A program made the position numbers and the translations under genes. From positions 398,738-462,737 of the forward strand of contig NZ_PVTL01000002.1 of the NCBI RefSeq assembly GCF_003003265.1: 64,000 bases of DNA. The letters are read 5' to 3'. Source of the stretch: Glaciihabitans tibetensis. Lineage in GTDB: Bacteria > Actinomycetota > Actinomycetes > Actinomycetales > Microbacteriaceae. This document shows, one piece after another, positions 1-8,357 of the stretch. Below the pieces are notes generated by a model. That model was given only the letters and a program-made list of their open reading frames with translations, did no database searches and had not been told where the DNA came from. The stretch's first letter is position 1. Every line of letters starts with the position of its first letter.

Positions 1-933
1 ATCATCCTCTCCACGGCCACAACGCTCATCACAACAAACGACCCGGTGAAAATCGCCGAGGACTACGCGATGCTGCAGCACGTTGCCGATGGCCGCGTCG
101 ACCTCATGATGGGGCGCGGCAACACCGGCCCGGTCTACCCGTGGTTCGGCAAGGACATCCGCGAGGGCATTCCTCTGGCCATCGAGAACTACGCGCTCCT
201 GCACCGCCTCTGGCGCGAGGAGTTCGTCAACTGGCAGGGCAAGTTCCGTACCCCGCTGCAGGGCTTCCAGTCCACGCCCCGCCCGCTCGACGGCGTCGCA
301 CCCTTTGTCTGGCACGGCAGCATCCGCTCTCCCGAGATCGCCGAGCAGGCCGCGTACTACGGAGACGGGTTCTTCGCCAACAACATCTTCTGGCCGAAAG
401 AGCACTACATGAAGCTCATCGGCTACTACCGCCAGCGGTTCGAGCACTATGGCCACGGCACCGCGGAGCAGGCGATCGTCGGGCTCGGCGGCCAGGCCTT
501 TATGGCTAAGAACTCGCAGGACGCCGTCACCCAGTTCCGGCCGTATTTCGACAACGCACCCGTCTACGGACACGGGCCGTCGATGGAAGACTTCACCGAG
601 CAGACCCCGCTGACCGTCGGTAGCCCGCAGCAGGTCATCGACCGCTACGCAGGAATGCGTGAGTCGTTCGGCGACTACCAGCGCCAGTTGTTCCTGATGG
701 ACCACGCCGGCCTCCCGCTCAAGACCGTTCTGGAACAGCTCGACATTTTGGGCGAGGAAGTGGTGCCGGTGCTGCGCAAGGAATTCGCGAAGAACCGTCC
801 GGCGAACGTGCCCGACGGCCCTACCCACGCGTCGCTCGTTGCGAAGACCCGGGTGGCCGAAGCTGAGAAGCCGTTCGCGCTCGGTGGAATCTCCGCTAAT
901 GTTTCCGTCGACTCCGCTGCCGCGAACCAGTGA
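1..933 (+). CDS. LLM-class flavin-dependent oxidoreductase, CE1758-type, 5' truncated
   Basis: The frame is open from base 1, so the N-terminus lies outside the window; 310 codons are visible. The visible part reads like a bacterial luciferase-like (TIM-barrel) monooxygenase that uses reduced FMN: the stretch VADGRVDLMMGRGN and the PFVWHGSIRSPEIAEQAA region are typical. The next gene overlaps it by 4 bp (GTGA at 930) and encodes an FMN reductase. This is the arrangement known for the CE1758/CE1759 monooxygenase-reductase pairs, so the two probably form a two-component system. The substrate cannot be read from the sequence. Confidence 0.85.
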   Translation: MILSTATTLITTNDPVKIAEDYAMLQHVADGRVDLMMGRGNTGPVYPWFGKDIREGIPLAIENYALLHRLWREEFVNWQGKFRTPLQGFQSTPRPLDGVAPFVWHGSIRSPEIAEQAAYYGDGFFANNIFWPKEHYMKLIGYYRQRFEHYGHGTAEQAIVGLGGQAFMAKNSQDAVTQFRPYFDNAPVYGHGPSMEDFTEQTPLTVGSPQQVIDRYAGMRESFGDYQRQLFLMDHAGLPLKTVLEQLDILGEEVVPVLRKEFAKNRPANVPDGPTHASLVAKTRVAEAEKPFALGGISANVSVDSAAANQ

Positions 934-1559
934 GTGCGCGCAGTCTTGTCGTGGTCTCAGCCGGCCTTAGCCAGCCGTCGTCGACCCGACTCCTTGCCGA
1001 CCGTCTGACGACAGCAACGGTTGAACGGCTGAGCGGCTTCGGTGTGGAGACCTCCGTCGAGGTCGTCGAATTGAGGGATCTGGGGCACGACATCATCAAC
1101 AACCTCATCACGGGGTTCCCGAGTCCAAAATTGTCTGCAGCGGTTGAATCCCTTACCGCGGCGGACGGCCTCATCGCCGTGACGCCAATCTTCACCGCCA
1201 GCTACAGCGGACTGTTCAAATCGTTTTTCGACGTGGTGGACCCCAGTGCCCTTACCGACCTTCCGGTTCTAATCGGGGCCACGGGCGGCACTGAGCGGCA
1301 CTCGCTCGCTCTGGACTACGCAATGCGCCCCCTGTTCACCTACCTTCACTCCGTCGTCGTCCCGACATCGGTGTACGCCGCGTCGAGCGATTGGGGGACC
1401 GGAGCGGATGGCGGAACAGGAGCGCTTCCCGACCGGATGTCCCGTGCCGCCGGAGAACTCGCGGCTCTGGTGCGGGACTCGGAGCGGTCGAGCCGCGTCA
1501 TTGACCCGTTCGCCCTTCCCGCTGGGTTCAGCCCGGTCGGCGGGTACGGCGCGCAGTAG
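930..1559 (+). CDS. LLM-partnered NAD(P)H-dependent FMN reductase, CE1759-type
   Basis: 209 residues, GTG start overlapping the upstream stop (GTGA), which implies translational coupling. The fold is a flavodoxin-like NADPH-dependent FMN reductase: LVVVSAGLSQPSSTRLLAD at the N-terminus is the phosphate-binding strand-loop, and the central VTPIFTASYSGLFKSFFD matches the flavin-contact segment of this family. It most likely supplies FMNH2 to the monooxygenase encoded just upstream. A 13-bp inverted repeat directly after the stop closes the transcription unit. Confidence 0.85.
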   Translation: MSARSLVVVSAGLSQPSSTRLLADRLTTATVERLSGFGVETSVEVVELRDLGHDIINNLITGFPSPKLSAAVESLTAADGLIAVTPIFTASYSGLFKSFFDVVDPSALTDLPVLIGATGGTERHSLALDYAMRPLFTYLHSVVVPTSVYAASSDWGTGADGGTGALPDRMSRAAGELAALVRDSERSSRVIDPFALPAGFSPVGGYGAQ

Positions 1560-1565
1560 CACATC

Positions 1566-1601
1566 AACTGCACCCGTCGCCTCGCCGGGACGGGTGCAGT
1601 T
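1566..1601 (+). terminator. Hairpin terminator after the monooxygenase/reductase pair
   Basis: A perfect 13-bp inverted repeat (aactgcacccgtc at 1566-1578, its complement at 1589-1601) with a 10-nt loop lies 7 nt after the reductase stop. It has no clear U-tract, which is common for actinobacterial terminators. Confidence 0.65.
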
Positions 1602-1639
1602 GTCAGTCACTGACTCGCACCCCCTAAGCTCGATGCACG

Positions 1640-2707
1640 ATGACTGAACCTCACCACCGCCGCGCCATCTCTCGCGGGCGACGGCTCGGGTCCGTTGACT
1701 ACGTTTTGCTCAGCATCCCCCTCGCCGGGTTTCTCACCCTCCTGGTGCCCCTTCTGCTATCGCTGTTCTACTACGGTCCGATGGACACCCAGGACGGCGA
1801 GTTCACTGTCGCCGACTGCACACGCCTGAGCGACGGCGAGGACGAGGCAAGCTATGCGTGCAGCGGAGAGTTCGTCCCCGCTGACGGATCTGACCCAATC
1901 ACGCGTATACCGCACCTGTTCAGCGCCGAGGGCAAAATCCTCGAGCCCGGCGACACCGTCGACCTCACTCTGTACGAGAACGACACGCTGGTTCGACAGG
2001 GCGAGACTCCGATGGTCTACGAGGCGCTCTATATCGCGGGCGGCTCCTTCGCCTTTGTCGGCGTTTTCATCCTGTGGGCCTACGTGGCCCGCTGGTTCGC
2101 TCGTGGCAGAGCTGATCCGAATGCGCCCGAAGCTCCCGCGCCCGGCACTGACCGCGCGTCGGCAGCTGACTTCGGCTCCGCAACCCTCACCGGGCTGCCA
2201 GTACAACCCAACGGGTGGGATGCCGAACCTCCGCTCGCACGGCGCGCCAGGGTCGGCACGGTAGGCGTTCTGCTCGCGGTGTCGCTCATCGGCACCGTCA
2301 TCGGGTTTGGGGCCGCGATCGGTGCCTCAGCTCAGCGCAACGCGACCCCGCACAGCGACGGTGCCGTGACGATCGCAAACTGCACCGTCAACCTCGAGAT
2401 CGACACCTCGAACCGATTTCCGTTCGTCTCCTGCGAGGGGCGGTTTGCCGAGGACGAGAATGCGGACAACAACTACGGGGTGTCGGAGCGCATCGCCTTC
2501 GAGCCGGAGCAGCACAAGGTTTACGAGCCGGGCGAGTCTGTTCCCGTCACGGTCTACCAAGACGGTGAGGTACGCGACAGTACCGGCCTTGACCCGCGGG
2601 CCGTGCCCGGAATCATTTGGGGCATCACGCTGGCTGGTGTGTCGTTTCTGCTCGGGGGAGTGTTATGGCTCAGCCGGTCCGCAACGCGCCAGAAGGCCGA
2701 TTACTAG
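1640..2707 (+). CDS. Membrane protein with a duplicated TM plus extracytoplasmic domain unit
   Basis: 355 residues, ATG at 1640, nine nt behind TAAGCT (1625-1630). Four hydrophobic segments are visible (about 21-46, 131-150, 205-231, 325-345). Between each TM pair lies a similar extracytoplasmic domain: one begins GEFTVADCT (about residue 53) with CSGEF following, the other GAVTIANCT (about 243) with CEGRF following. Each half thus has TM, Cys-containing beta-rich domain, TM, and the gene looks like an internal duplication; one Cys pair per domain suggests a disulfide. Overall plan resembles DUF3592-type proteins. No function is recognised. Confidence 0.75.
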   Translation: MTEPHHRRAISRGRRLGSVDYVLLSIPLAGFLTLLVPLLLSLFYYGPMDTQDGEFTVADCTRLSDGEDEASYACSGEFVPADGSDPITRIPHLFSAEGKILEPGDTVDLTLYENDTLVRQGETPMVYEALYIAGGSFAFVGVFILWAYVARWFARGRADPNAPEAPAPGTDRASAADFGSATLTGLPVQPNGWDAEPPLARRARVGTVGVLLAVSLIGTVIGFGAAIGASAQRNATPHSDGAVTIANCTVNLEIDTSNRFPFVSCEGRFAEDENADNNYGVSERIAFEPEQHKVYEPGESVPVTVYQDGEVRDSTGLDPRAVPGIIWGITLAGVSFLLGGVLWLSRSATRQKADY

Positions 2708-3018
2708 GCCCTCCCGGGCCACCCTGTTAGGATTGCGGGGGTTGCCGAACGGCACACCAATAATTGAATACTGAGCGCTGCAGATTATCAGCGCAATTGG
2801 AGCAGGCCGGCCAGACGCTGGTCATCGGTGGTGGATTCCTGAACGAGGTGTTCAGTGGTTTTCTACTGTTGACCAGACATGCGCCCCACTCTTGGGTCTC
2901 ACGCGCGTACACCCTTCGGACGAGTTCCGGAACGAGGGTGTCATCGAACCCGCTCCTGCTCCTTGACGAGTCGCGACCCATTCGGGGTTGCGACGTAAAA
3001 CAAAGGAGAAACCCCCCT
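2708..3018 (+). promoter_or_regulatory. Long structured leader of pnp
   Basis: This 311-bp gap holds no convincing gene. A possible -10 (TAGGAT, 2728-2733) would give a leader of roughly 280 nt. Two hairpins are clear: acaccct/agggtgt at 2909-2915/2935-2941, and a 10-bp stem with one G-U pair at 2970-2979/2985-2994 with a 5-nt loop, ending just before the ribosome binding site at 3002-3011. In Escherichia coli PNPase autoregulates through a leader stem processed by RNase III; a similar role here is inference. Confidence 0.45.
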
Positions 3019-5289
3019 ATGGAGGGTCCAGAAATCAAGTTCGCCGAAGCCGTTATCGATAACGGAAAATTCGGCACGCGTACGGTACGGTTCGAGACCG
3101 GCCGCCTCGCGCAGCAGGCACAGGGTGCCGTTGCTGCATATCTCGACGAAGACACCATGATCCTGTCCGCAACGTCTGCGGGCAAGCACCCTCGTGAAGG
3201 CTTCGACTTCTTCCCCCTGACGGTCGACGTCGAAGAGCGTTCGTACGCCGCCGGCAAGATCCCCGGATCGTTCTTCCGTCGCGAGGGTCGCCCCTCCACC
3301 GAGGCAATCCTGGTCTGCCGTCTCATCGACCGCCCGTTGCGCCCGACCTTCGTTGAGGGCCTGCGCAACGAGGTACAGATCGTCATCACGGTTCTGAGCA
3401 TCGCCCCGGACGAGTTCTACGACGCGCTGGCCATCAACGCGGCATCCGCTTCAACCCAGATTTCTGGCCTGCCGTTCTACGGACCGGTCGCCGGCATCCG
3501 TCTCGCCCTCATCGGCGACCAGTGGGTTGCATTCCCGAAGTACAGCCAGCTCGAAGAGGCCGTCTTCGACCTCACCGTCGCCGGCCGCCTCGTCACCGAT
3601 GCCCAGGGCAACGAAGACGTCGCGATCATGATGGTCGAAGCAGAAGCCACCGAAGGCGCCTGGGACCTCATCAAGGCCGGCGCCACGAAGCCCGACGAGA
3701 CCGTTGTCGCCCAGGGCCTCGAGGCCTCCAAGCCCTTCCTCAAGCAGCTCATCAAGGCCCAGCTTGAGCTGGCCGCGCAGTCCGCCAAGGAAATCGCCAA
3801 CTACCCGGTGTTCCCGCCGTACGAGCAGGCCACCTACGACGTTGTCGCCGGATTCGCCTACGACGAGCTCAAGGCGATCTACCAGATCGCTGACAAGACC
3901 GAGCGCCAGGACGCGGATGACGCGCTCAAGGACCGTGCGAAGACTCACGTCGCAGCACAGGTGGAGAACGGAACGCTCGACGCGTCCGCACTCGGCCAGG
4001 TTTCTGCCGCCTACAAGTCACTCACGAAGACGATCGTTCGCGGTCGCATCCTCAGCGAGGGTGTGCGTATCGACGGCCGTGGCCTCAGCGACATCCGTGC
4101 GCTCGACGCCGAGGTGCAGGTCATCCCGCGCGTTCACGGCTCCGCGATCTTCCAGCGCGGCGAGACCCAGATTTTGGGTGTCACCACGCTGAACATGCTC
4201 AAGATGGAGCAGCAGATCGACTCGCTCGCCCCGGTCACCAAGAAGCGCTACCTGCACCACTACAACTTCCCGCCCTACTCCACCGGCGAGACCGGTCGCG
4301 TGGGTAGCCCGAAGCGTCGCGAGATCGGGCACGGCTTCCTTGCCGAGCGCGCTCTGGTTCCGGTTCTGCCGCCCCGCGAGGAGTTCCCCTACGCGATCCG
4401 CCAGGTGTCTGAGGCTCTCAGCTCCAACGGTTCGACGTCGATGGGCTCCGTCTGTGCTTCGACCCTGTCGCTGCTGAACGCCGGTGTGCCGCTGCGTGCA
4501 CCCGTTGCCGGTATCGCCATGGGCCTCGTTTCCGACGAGGTAGACGGCCAGACCCGCTACGCGGCGCTGACCGACATCCTGGGTGCAGAAGACGCGCTCG
4601 GCGACATGGACTTCAAGGTTGCCGGTACGAGCGAATTCATCACCGCAATCCAGCTCGACACCAAGCTTGCCGGGCTCCCGTCCTCCGTTCTGGATGGCGC
4701 GCTCAAGCAGGCGAAGGAGGCTCGCACCACGATCCTCGCCGTGCTGAACGCTGCAATCGACGTCCCAGACGAGATGGCCCCGACCGCGCCCCGCGTGATC
4801 TCGGTGCAGATTCCGATTGACAAGATCGGTGAGCTGATCGGCCCGAAGGGCAAGACGATCAACCAGATCCAGGATGACACCGGAGCCGACATCTCGATCG
4901 AGGACGACGGAACCGTGTACATCGGCGCCGTTGATGGTCCTTCGGCCGAGGCTGCGCGTGCCGCGGTCAACGCGATCGCCAACCCGCTCAACCCCGAGGT
5001 GGGCGAGCGCTTCCTGGGAACGGTCGTCAAGATCGCCACCTTCGGTGCGTTCGTCTCGCTCACCCCGGGCAAGGACGGTCTGCTGCACATCTCCGAGGTG
5101 CGTAAGCTTGCCGGTGGCAAGCGCGTCGAAAACGTCGAAGACGTTCTCGGTGTTGGCCAGAAGATTCAGGTCGAGATCACCAAGATCGACGACCGCGGAA
5201 AGCTGTCTCTTGCTCCAGTCCTGGAGGAGAACGCCGGTGGAGACACCGACGAGGCAGCAGCTGAGGCTCCGGTTTCGACCGAGGCTTAA
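3019..5289 (+). CDS. pnp: Polyribonucleotide nucleotidyltransferase (PNPase / guanosine pentaphosphate synthetase type)
   Basis: 756 residues. The ATG at 3019 follows a strong AAAGGAGAAA site; the open frame reaches back to 2764 but that part is not PNPase-like. Domain order is RNase PH 1 (about 10-145), alpha-helical domain, RNase PH 2 (from about 340), KH (about 594-650, with [10 protein letters not shown]) and S1 (about 660-735, [15 protein letters not shown]), then an acidic tail. It degrades RNA phosphorolytically from the 3' end; actinobacterial homologues also make pppGpp. Normally followed by pepR and dapB, but here a 3-kb insertion intervenes. It ends at a strong terminator. Confidence 0.97.
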   Translation: MEGPEIKFAEAVIDNGKFGTRTVRFETGRLAQQAQGAVAAYLDEDTMILSATSAGKHPREGFDFFPLTVDVEERSYAAGKIPGSFFRREGRPSTEAILVCRLIDRPLRPTFVEGLRNEVQIVITVLSIAPDEFYDALAINAASASTQISGLPFYGPVAGIRLALIGDQWVAFPKYSQLEEAVFDLTVAGRLVTDAQGNEDVAIMMVEAEATEGAWDLIKAGATKPDETVVAQGLEASKPFLKQLIKAQLELAAQSAKEIANYPVFPPYEQATYDVVAGFAYDELKAIYQIADKTERQDADDALKDRAKTHVAAQVENGTLDASALGQVSAAYKSLTKTIVRGRILSEGVRIDGRGLSDIRALDAEVQVIPRVHGSAIFQRGETQILGVTTLNMLKMEQQIDSLAPVTKKRYLHHYNFPPYSTGETGRVGSPKRREIGHGFLAERALVPVLPPREEFPYAIRQVSEALSSNGSTSMGSVCASTLSLLNAGVPLRAPVAGIAMGLVSDEVDGQTRYAALTDILGAEDALGDMDFKVAGTSEFITAIQLDTKLAGLPSSVLDGALKQAKEARTTILAVLNAAIDVPDEMAPTAPRVISVQIPIDKIGELIGPKGKTINQIQDDTGADISIEDDGTVYIGAVDGPSAEAARAAVNAIANPLNPEVGERFLGTVVKIATFGAFVSLTPGKDGLLHISEVRKLAGGKRVENVEDVLGVGQKIQVEITKIDDRGKLSLAPVLEENAGGDTDEAAAEAPVSTEA

Positions 5290-5363
5290 GCCCGCTGACA
5301 AGTTTGGGTGTGAGCCCAGCTAGATCTGCCGGGGGCCGCTCGCCAGCGCCCCGGTAAGACGGG

Positions 5364-5396
5364 AAAGCCCGTTCCACTTGTGGAACGGGCTTTTTT
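5364..5396 (+). terminator. Rho-independent terminator of pnp
   Basis: A perfect 13-bp stem (5364-5376 with 5381-5393), loop cttg, running into six T residues (5391-5396), 74 nt after the pnp stop. Confidence 0.92.
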
Positions 5397-5460
5397 GCGC
5401 CCCGCGCGCGCTTCTCGGCGCGCGCTGACCGGTACTCGCTAACCGGCGCGCAGTGACCGG

Positions 5461-5520
5461 TGCGCACTACCTAGTGCGCGCCACTTAGTGCGCACTACCC
5501 GGTGCGCGCCACCCAGTGCG
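5461..5520. repeat. 14-bp alternating tandem repeat
   Basis: Four 14-bp units (5461, 5475, 5489, 5503) follow each other; odd units read tgcgcactac plus four bases, even units tgcgcgccac plus four bases, so the higher-order period is 28 bp. More degenerate copies extend upstream to about 5417. No coding capacity is apparent. Confidence 0.8.
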
Positions 5521-5600
5521 AAGAAAAGCAACATGACGGCCGCCATCACCAGACGTACGTGAGGCTCACTCACGTGCCCTGATCTGTTTTTACCTCCGGG

Positions 5601-5826
5601 CTGAGGTGTCGCGTTTCGTCTGCTCGTAAACCTGAGGTGTCGCGTTTCGTCTGCTCGGTTATCTGAGGTGTCAGGATCGGTCGATACGCCACAGATGAGG
5701 TGCCCCAATTCGTCGAATGCCAACGCTGAGGTGCCACGATTCGTCGTAACGTCTCAACGAGTTGCGACGAATTCAGACCCGTCAGCCCGGTCGCGGCTCT
5801 TGGGCGTGAAGTGTCACGATTTGTTG
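5601..5826. repeat. Phased array of about 20-bp repeats, 31-bp period
   Basis: Copies of a ctgaggtgtcgcgtttcgtc-type element start at 5601, 5632, 5663, 5695 and 5726, i.e. every 31-32 bp. The first two are identical over 26 bp, the others match mainly in gaggtg and attcgtc. A weaker copy starts near 5758 and another at 5806. The spacing equals three turns of B-DNA, so all cores face the same side. This fits protein-binding iterons or the multiple terminal repeats of a transposon end (such as IS21-like ends); no transposase is present. Not a CRISPR: the unconserved gap is only about 10 bp and repeats diverge. Confidence 0.75.
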
Positions 5827-5860
5827 ACCAGACCAGACCAGACCAGACCAGACCAGACCC
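5826..5860. repeat. GACCA microsatellite
   Basis: Six perfect tandem copies of gacca (5826-5855) followed by gaccc, directly abutting the last copy of the 31-bp array. Confidence 0.9.
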
Positions 5861-6394
5861 ACGAGCATCGCGAGGCCGCCAAGAGTGGTGACCAGGTATT
5901 GCGACGCGCCGCGCGTCTGGGACACGGCTGCGGTGGTCCCGGGCGCGGCGCGTCTACGACTGCGTGCTGTGTTGCTGCAGGGCAGTCACCACCGTTCTGT
6001 TGGAGCACGTCATGCACGCGCCGTTCGTTCCGACACCCCGTGTGCGTGTGGGCGTTGAGTGAGCGTGGAGCACGAAGGTTTCGCGGCTTTTTCGAAGACA
6101 ACGAGCGCGCCTTCGTCAGAAAGCACCTCGTCGATCAGCAGTATGGCAAACGTCGCGAGGATGAGAATGTTGCTGCGTGCAGATGCCGTGGCGTGGCTCG
6201 CTGCTGTGCATGTGCTCAGCTGGTCGCCCCACCGGTTGAGCCAGCGATGCTCCGATTCATGGGTGGTCGACGGTGAGGTCGGTGTCCGCGACGTCATCCG
6301 CGTTTCTGCCACGCCTCGGCCCGTCAGCGGGGTGAATCTGACCAGTTCATAACGATTCGCGCGTCGGTGGACGAAAGTGATGCCCCCGGCCTTA
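5861..6394. other. Intergenic stretch with no supported gene
   Basis: Open frames exist on both strands (for example 5668-6276 plus, 6010-6453 minus), but they lack ribosome binding sites, contain arginine/serine-rich shadow-like protein and resemble no family I know. Together with the flanking repeats this looks like decayed accessory DNA. Confidence 0.5.
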
Positions 6395-6432
6395 TTGTCG
6401 TGGTCAACACGGGTTGTCGTGGTCAGCACGGG
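6395..6432 (+). repeat. Two tandem 19-bp repeats upstream of the aldo/keto reductase
   Basis: ttgtcgtggtcaacacggg at 6395-6413 is repeated at 6414-6432 with one change (a to g). It lies 45 bp before the start codon at 6477, so it may be a double regulator site; that role is inferred. Confidence 0.6.
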
Positions 6433-6476
6433 GCTGTTTTCGAAGAGTGGCAACGTGTCGGAGTCGGGAGGAACGA

Positions 6477-7445
6477 ATGACGCAGCTGCTCGTGGAGTCG
6501 GCGTCCAGCGGGCCAGCTGAACCGCGAATGCGGCGCATCGGCGTGTCGGACCTGCGCGTGTTCCCGCTGGCCATGAGCGGTAACGTTTTCGGCTGGACCG
6601 CGGGGTCAGAGACTACGGAATCGATCCTCGACGCCTACGCGGCTGCAGGCGGCAACTTCATAGACACGGCCGACTCCTACGCGGCCGGGCGCAGTGAAAT
6701 CATGATCGGCAACTGGATGCGCGACCGGAGAAATCGCGCGGAGATGGTTGTTGCGACCAAGATCGGCAAAAACGCCGACAACCTCGGACTGCGGGCGCGC
6801 ACCATCACGCGTGCGGTCAACGCGTCTCTCGAACGGCTGCAGACATCCCACATCGATCTTCTGTATTTACACATTGACGACGCTGATGTCGCCTTCGACG
6901 AGACCCTACTCGCCGTGGACGAGCTCATCCGTGTGGGCAAGGTGCGGTATTTCGGGGGATCGGACCACACGGGCAACCGGCTGATCGAAGCACGGATCGC
7001 CTCAGCCCTGATCGGCGTGGCCCCGATGGTGGCGCTGCAAAACCAGTATCACCTGCTGCATCGCACCGAGTACGAGGGGGACCTCGCTCACGTTGTGGAT
7101 CGCCAGGGCCTCGGGTTCATGCCGCGGTTCGCCCTCGCGAGCGGATTCCTCACCGGAAAGTACCGCACGCGCGCAGACCTAGCCCTCAGCAGTCGAGGTC
7201 ACGAGGCAAGCAGATACCTGTCGCGGCGGGGCCTGCGCGTACTTGCGGCTCTCGATACGGTAGCGGCAGCGCACGGCACGAGCGTGGCGACCATCGCGCT
7301 GGCCTGGTTGCTTACCAAACCGCGCGTTGTGGCGCCGGTGGCGTCGGCCAGTCGACCGGAGCAGGTTGCAGAACTCGTCGCCTCTGCGACGGTGCGGCTC
7401 AGCCGGCAGCAGGTGACCGAGCTCGACCGCGTCAGTGCGCGCTGA
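6477..7445 (+). CDS. Aldo/keto reductase family oxidoreductase
   Basis: 322 residues. The ATG at 6477 is preceded by GGGAGGA (6466-6472); the frame extends upstream to 6414 without a good site. The catalytic tetrad is visible: Asp and Tyr in FIDTADSYAAG (about 60-70), Lys in VVATKIGK (about 91-98), His in LLYLHIDD (about 129-136). An NADPH-dependent carbonyl reductase of the YajO/Tas-like group is likely, with unknown substrate. It lies between pnp and pepR, which are usually adjacent, so it belongs to an accessory insertion. It converges with tetR across a repeat. Confidence 0.9.
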   Translation: MTQLLVESASSGPAEPRMRRIGVSDLRVFPLAMSGNVFGWTAGSETTESILDAYAAAGGNFIDTADSYAAGRSEIMIGNWMRDRRNRAEMVVATKIGKNADNLGLRARTITRAVNASLERLQTSHIDLLYLHIDDADVAFDETLLAVDELIRVGKVRYFGGSDHTGNRLIEARIASALIGVAPMVALQNQYHLLHRTEYEGDLAHVVDRQGLGFMPRFALASGFLTGKYRTRADLALSSRGHEASRYLSRRGLRVLAALDTVAAAHGTSVATIALAWLLTKPRVVAPVASASRPEQVAELVASATVRLSRQQVTELDRVSAR

Positions 7446-7516
7446 ACTGAACTGAGCCGAACTGCGCTGCGCTGAACTGCGCCGCGCTGAACTGCGCCGC
7501 GCTGAGCCGAACTGCG
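7441..7516. repeat. Short-period gctgaactgcgcc repeat in a convergent gap
   Basis: Between the convergent reductase and tetR genes the DNA is built from gctgaactg-type units; gcgctgaactgcgcc is repeated exactly at 7469-7483 and 7484-7498 with degenerate copies on both sides. A related short-period repeat sits at 39628-39691. Confidence 0.7.
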
Positions 7517-7517
7517 C

Positions 7518-8132
7518 TTAGGCCGTGTGCTCCACCTTCGCTGCGGTGGCGTCGAGGACGACCCGTTCAGCGACGCGCGCGAACGCGGCAGAAGCCGCGA
7601 TCGGATCACCCGCGTAGGCTCCGGACATTGCGCCGTCGCGGGCGAGCATCAGCTCATCGGCCGCATCGCCCGGCATCGGATGGCCGAGGTTCTGCAGCAG
7701 CCCGGCGAGAAACCCGGTGTACCAGTCGCGGTGGCGGGAGATGACGCCCCGCACCGGGTCGAGTTCGTCAGGAAATTCCGATGCCGCGTTGATGAACGGG
7801 CAACCCCGAAATGTCGGGGAGGCGATGTCCGCGAGGATCGCCGACACGAGCGCGTTGAGGGTCTGCTCCGCGTCGCGCGTGGTGTGGACGAGCTCGTCGA
7901 GGTGCTCGCGGGTGCGGACGTGCTGCGCGGTGATGTAGTCAAGGATCAGGCGGTCTTTCGACCCGAAGTGCTTGTAGAACGTGGCCTTGGTCACGGCGGA
8001 TTCGCCAATCAGCCTGTCTACCCCCACGGCGTGAATGCCGACCCGGTAGAACAGCTCCGTCGCCGTCTCCAGAATGCGCACCTTAGCCGCCGCCGGTCGC
8101 GGCATTTCCAGGGTTGTGGTGATCGCAGTCAC
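7518..8132 (-). CDS. TetR-family transcriptional regulator
   Basis: 204 residues, GTG start. The N-terminal helix-turn-helix is clear: AKVRILETATELFYRVG, then SAVTKATFYKHFGSKDRLI (residues about 15-65); the C-terminal ligand domain is of the type with CPFINAASEFP. It is divergent from pepR, and the intervening 225 bp contain a 38-bp perfect palindrome whose core gacagaccggtctgtc resembles TetR-family operators. It probably represses itself and perhaps the reductase or pepR. The ligand cannot be told. Confidence 0.92.
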   Translation of the reverse strand: MTAITTTLEMPRPAAAKVRILETATELFYRVGIHAVGVDRLIGESAVTKATFYKHFGSKDRLILDYITAQHVRTREHLDELVHTTRDAEQTLNALVSAILADIASPTFRGCPFINAASEFPDELDPVRGVISRHRDWYTGFLAGLLQNLGHPMPGDAADELMLARDGAMSGAYAGDPIAASAAFARVAERVVLDATAAKVEHTA

Positions 8133-8234
8133 GTTAGGACTCCTCGCGAAGTGCGGCTATTGGCTTGTCGCCGTGATGTGGCCCGGGTCAGGTGCGGGCA
8201 CCGCCGAGCTCGGGCGGATTATTGACGATAACAC

Positions 8235-8272
8235 AAAGGAGGACAGACAGACCGGTCTGTCTGTCCTCCTTT
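8235..8272. promoter_or_regulatory. 38-bp perfect palindrome, likely TetR operator
   Basis: A 19-bp arm (8235-8253) is mirrored exactly at 8254-8272 with no spacer; the centre reads agacagaccggtctgtct. It lies 103 bp upstream of the tetR start and 86 bp upstream of pepR. The + strand arm ends in a T-run, so it could also act as a terminator, but no gene reads into it from the left. Confidence 0.75.
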
Positions 8273-8345
8273 TTAGCCCCAGTTCGGGGGCGGTCGTATT
8301 TACGCCGGTCCGGCCGCGTCGTGGCAGAGGGTCAGCGTGATGACG

Positions 8346-8351
8346 TAGGCT
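8346..8351 (+). promoter_or_regulatory. -10 hexamer for a leaderless pepR transcript
   Basis: TAGGCT ends 6 nt before the GTG at 8358, so transcription would begin at the start codon. No clear -35 and no ribosome binding site. Confidence 0.5.
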
Positions 8352-8357
8352 CCAACC

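Noticed and set aside
2764..3018. 85-residue N-terminal extension of PNPase
   Set aside because: Strong ribosome binding site at 3002-3011 and PNPase homology begin at 3019; the upstream part covers leader hairpins.
4018..5301. 427-codon open frame antisense to pnp
   Set aside because: It mirrors conserved PNPase codons in a GC-rich genome; the protein has no family features.
5601..5826. CRISPR array
   Set aside because: Repeats are degenerate, the variable part is only about 10 bp, and no cas genes are near.
5668..6276. Possible gene in the accessory gap
   Set aside because: It begins inside the 31-bp repeat array, reads through the GACCA microsatellite and has no ribosome binding site or homology I can recognise.
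6010..6453. Minus-strand open frame of 147 codons, considered as a transposase remnant
   Set aside because: No DDE, P-loop or HTH motif is visible.
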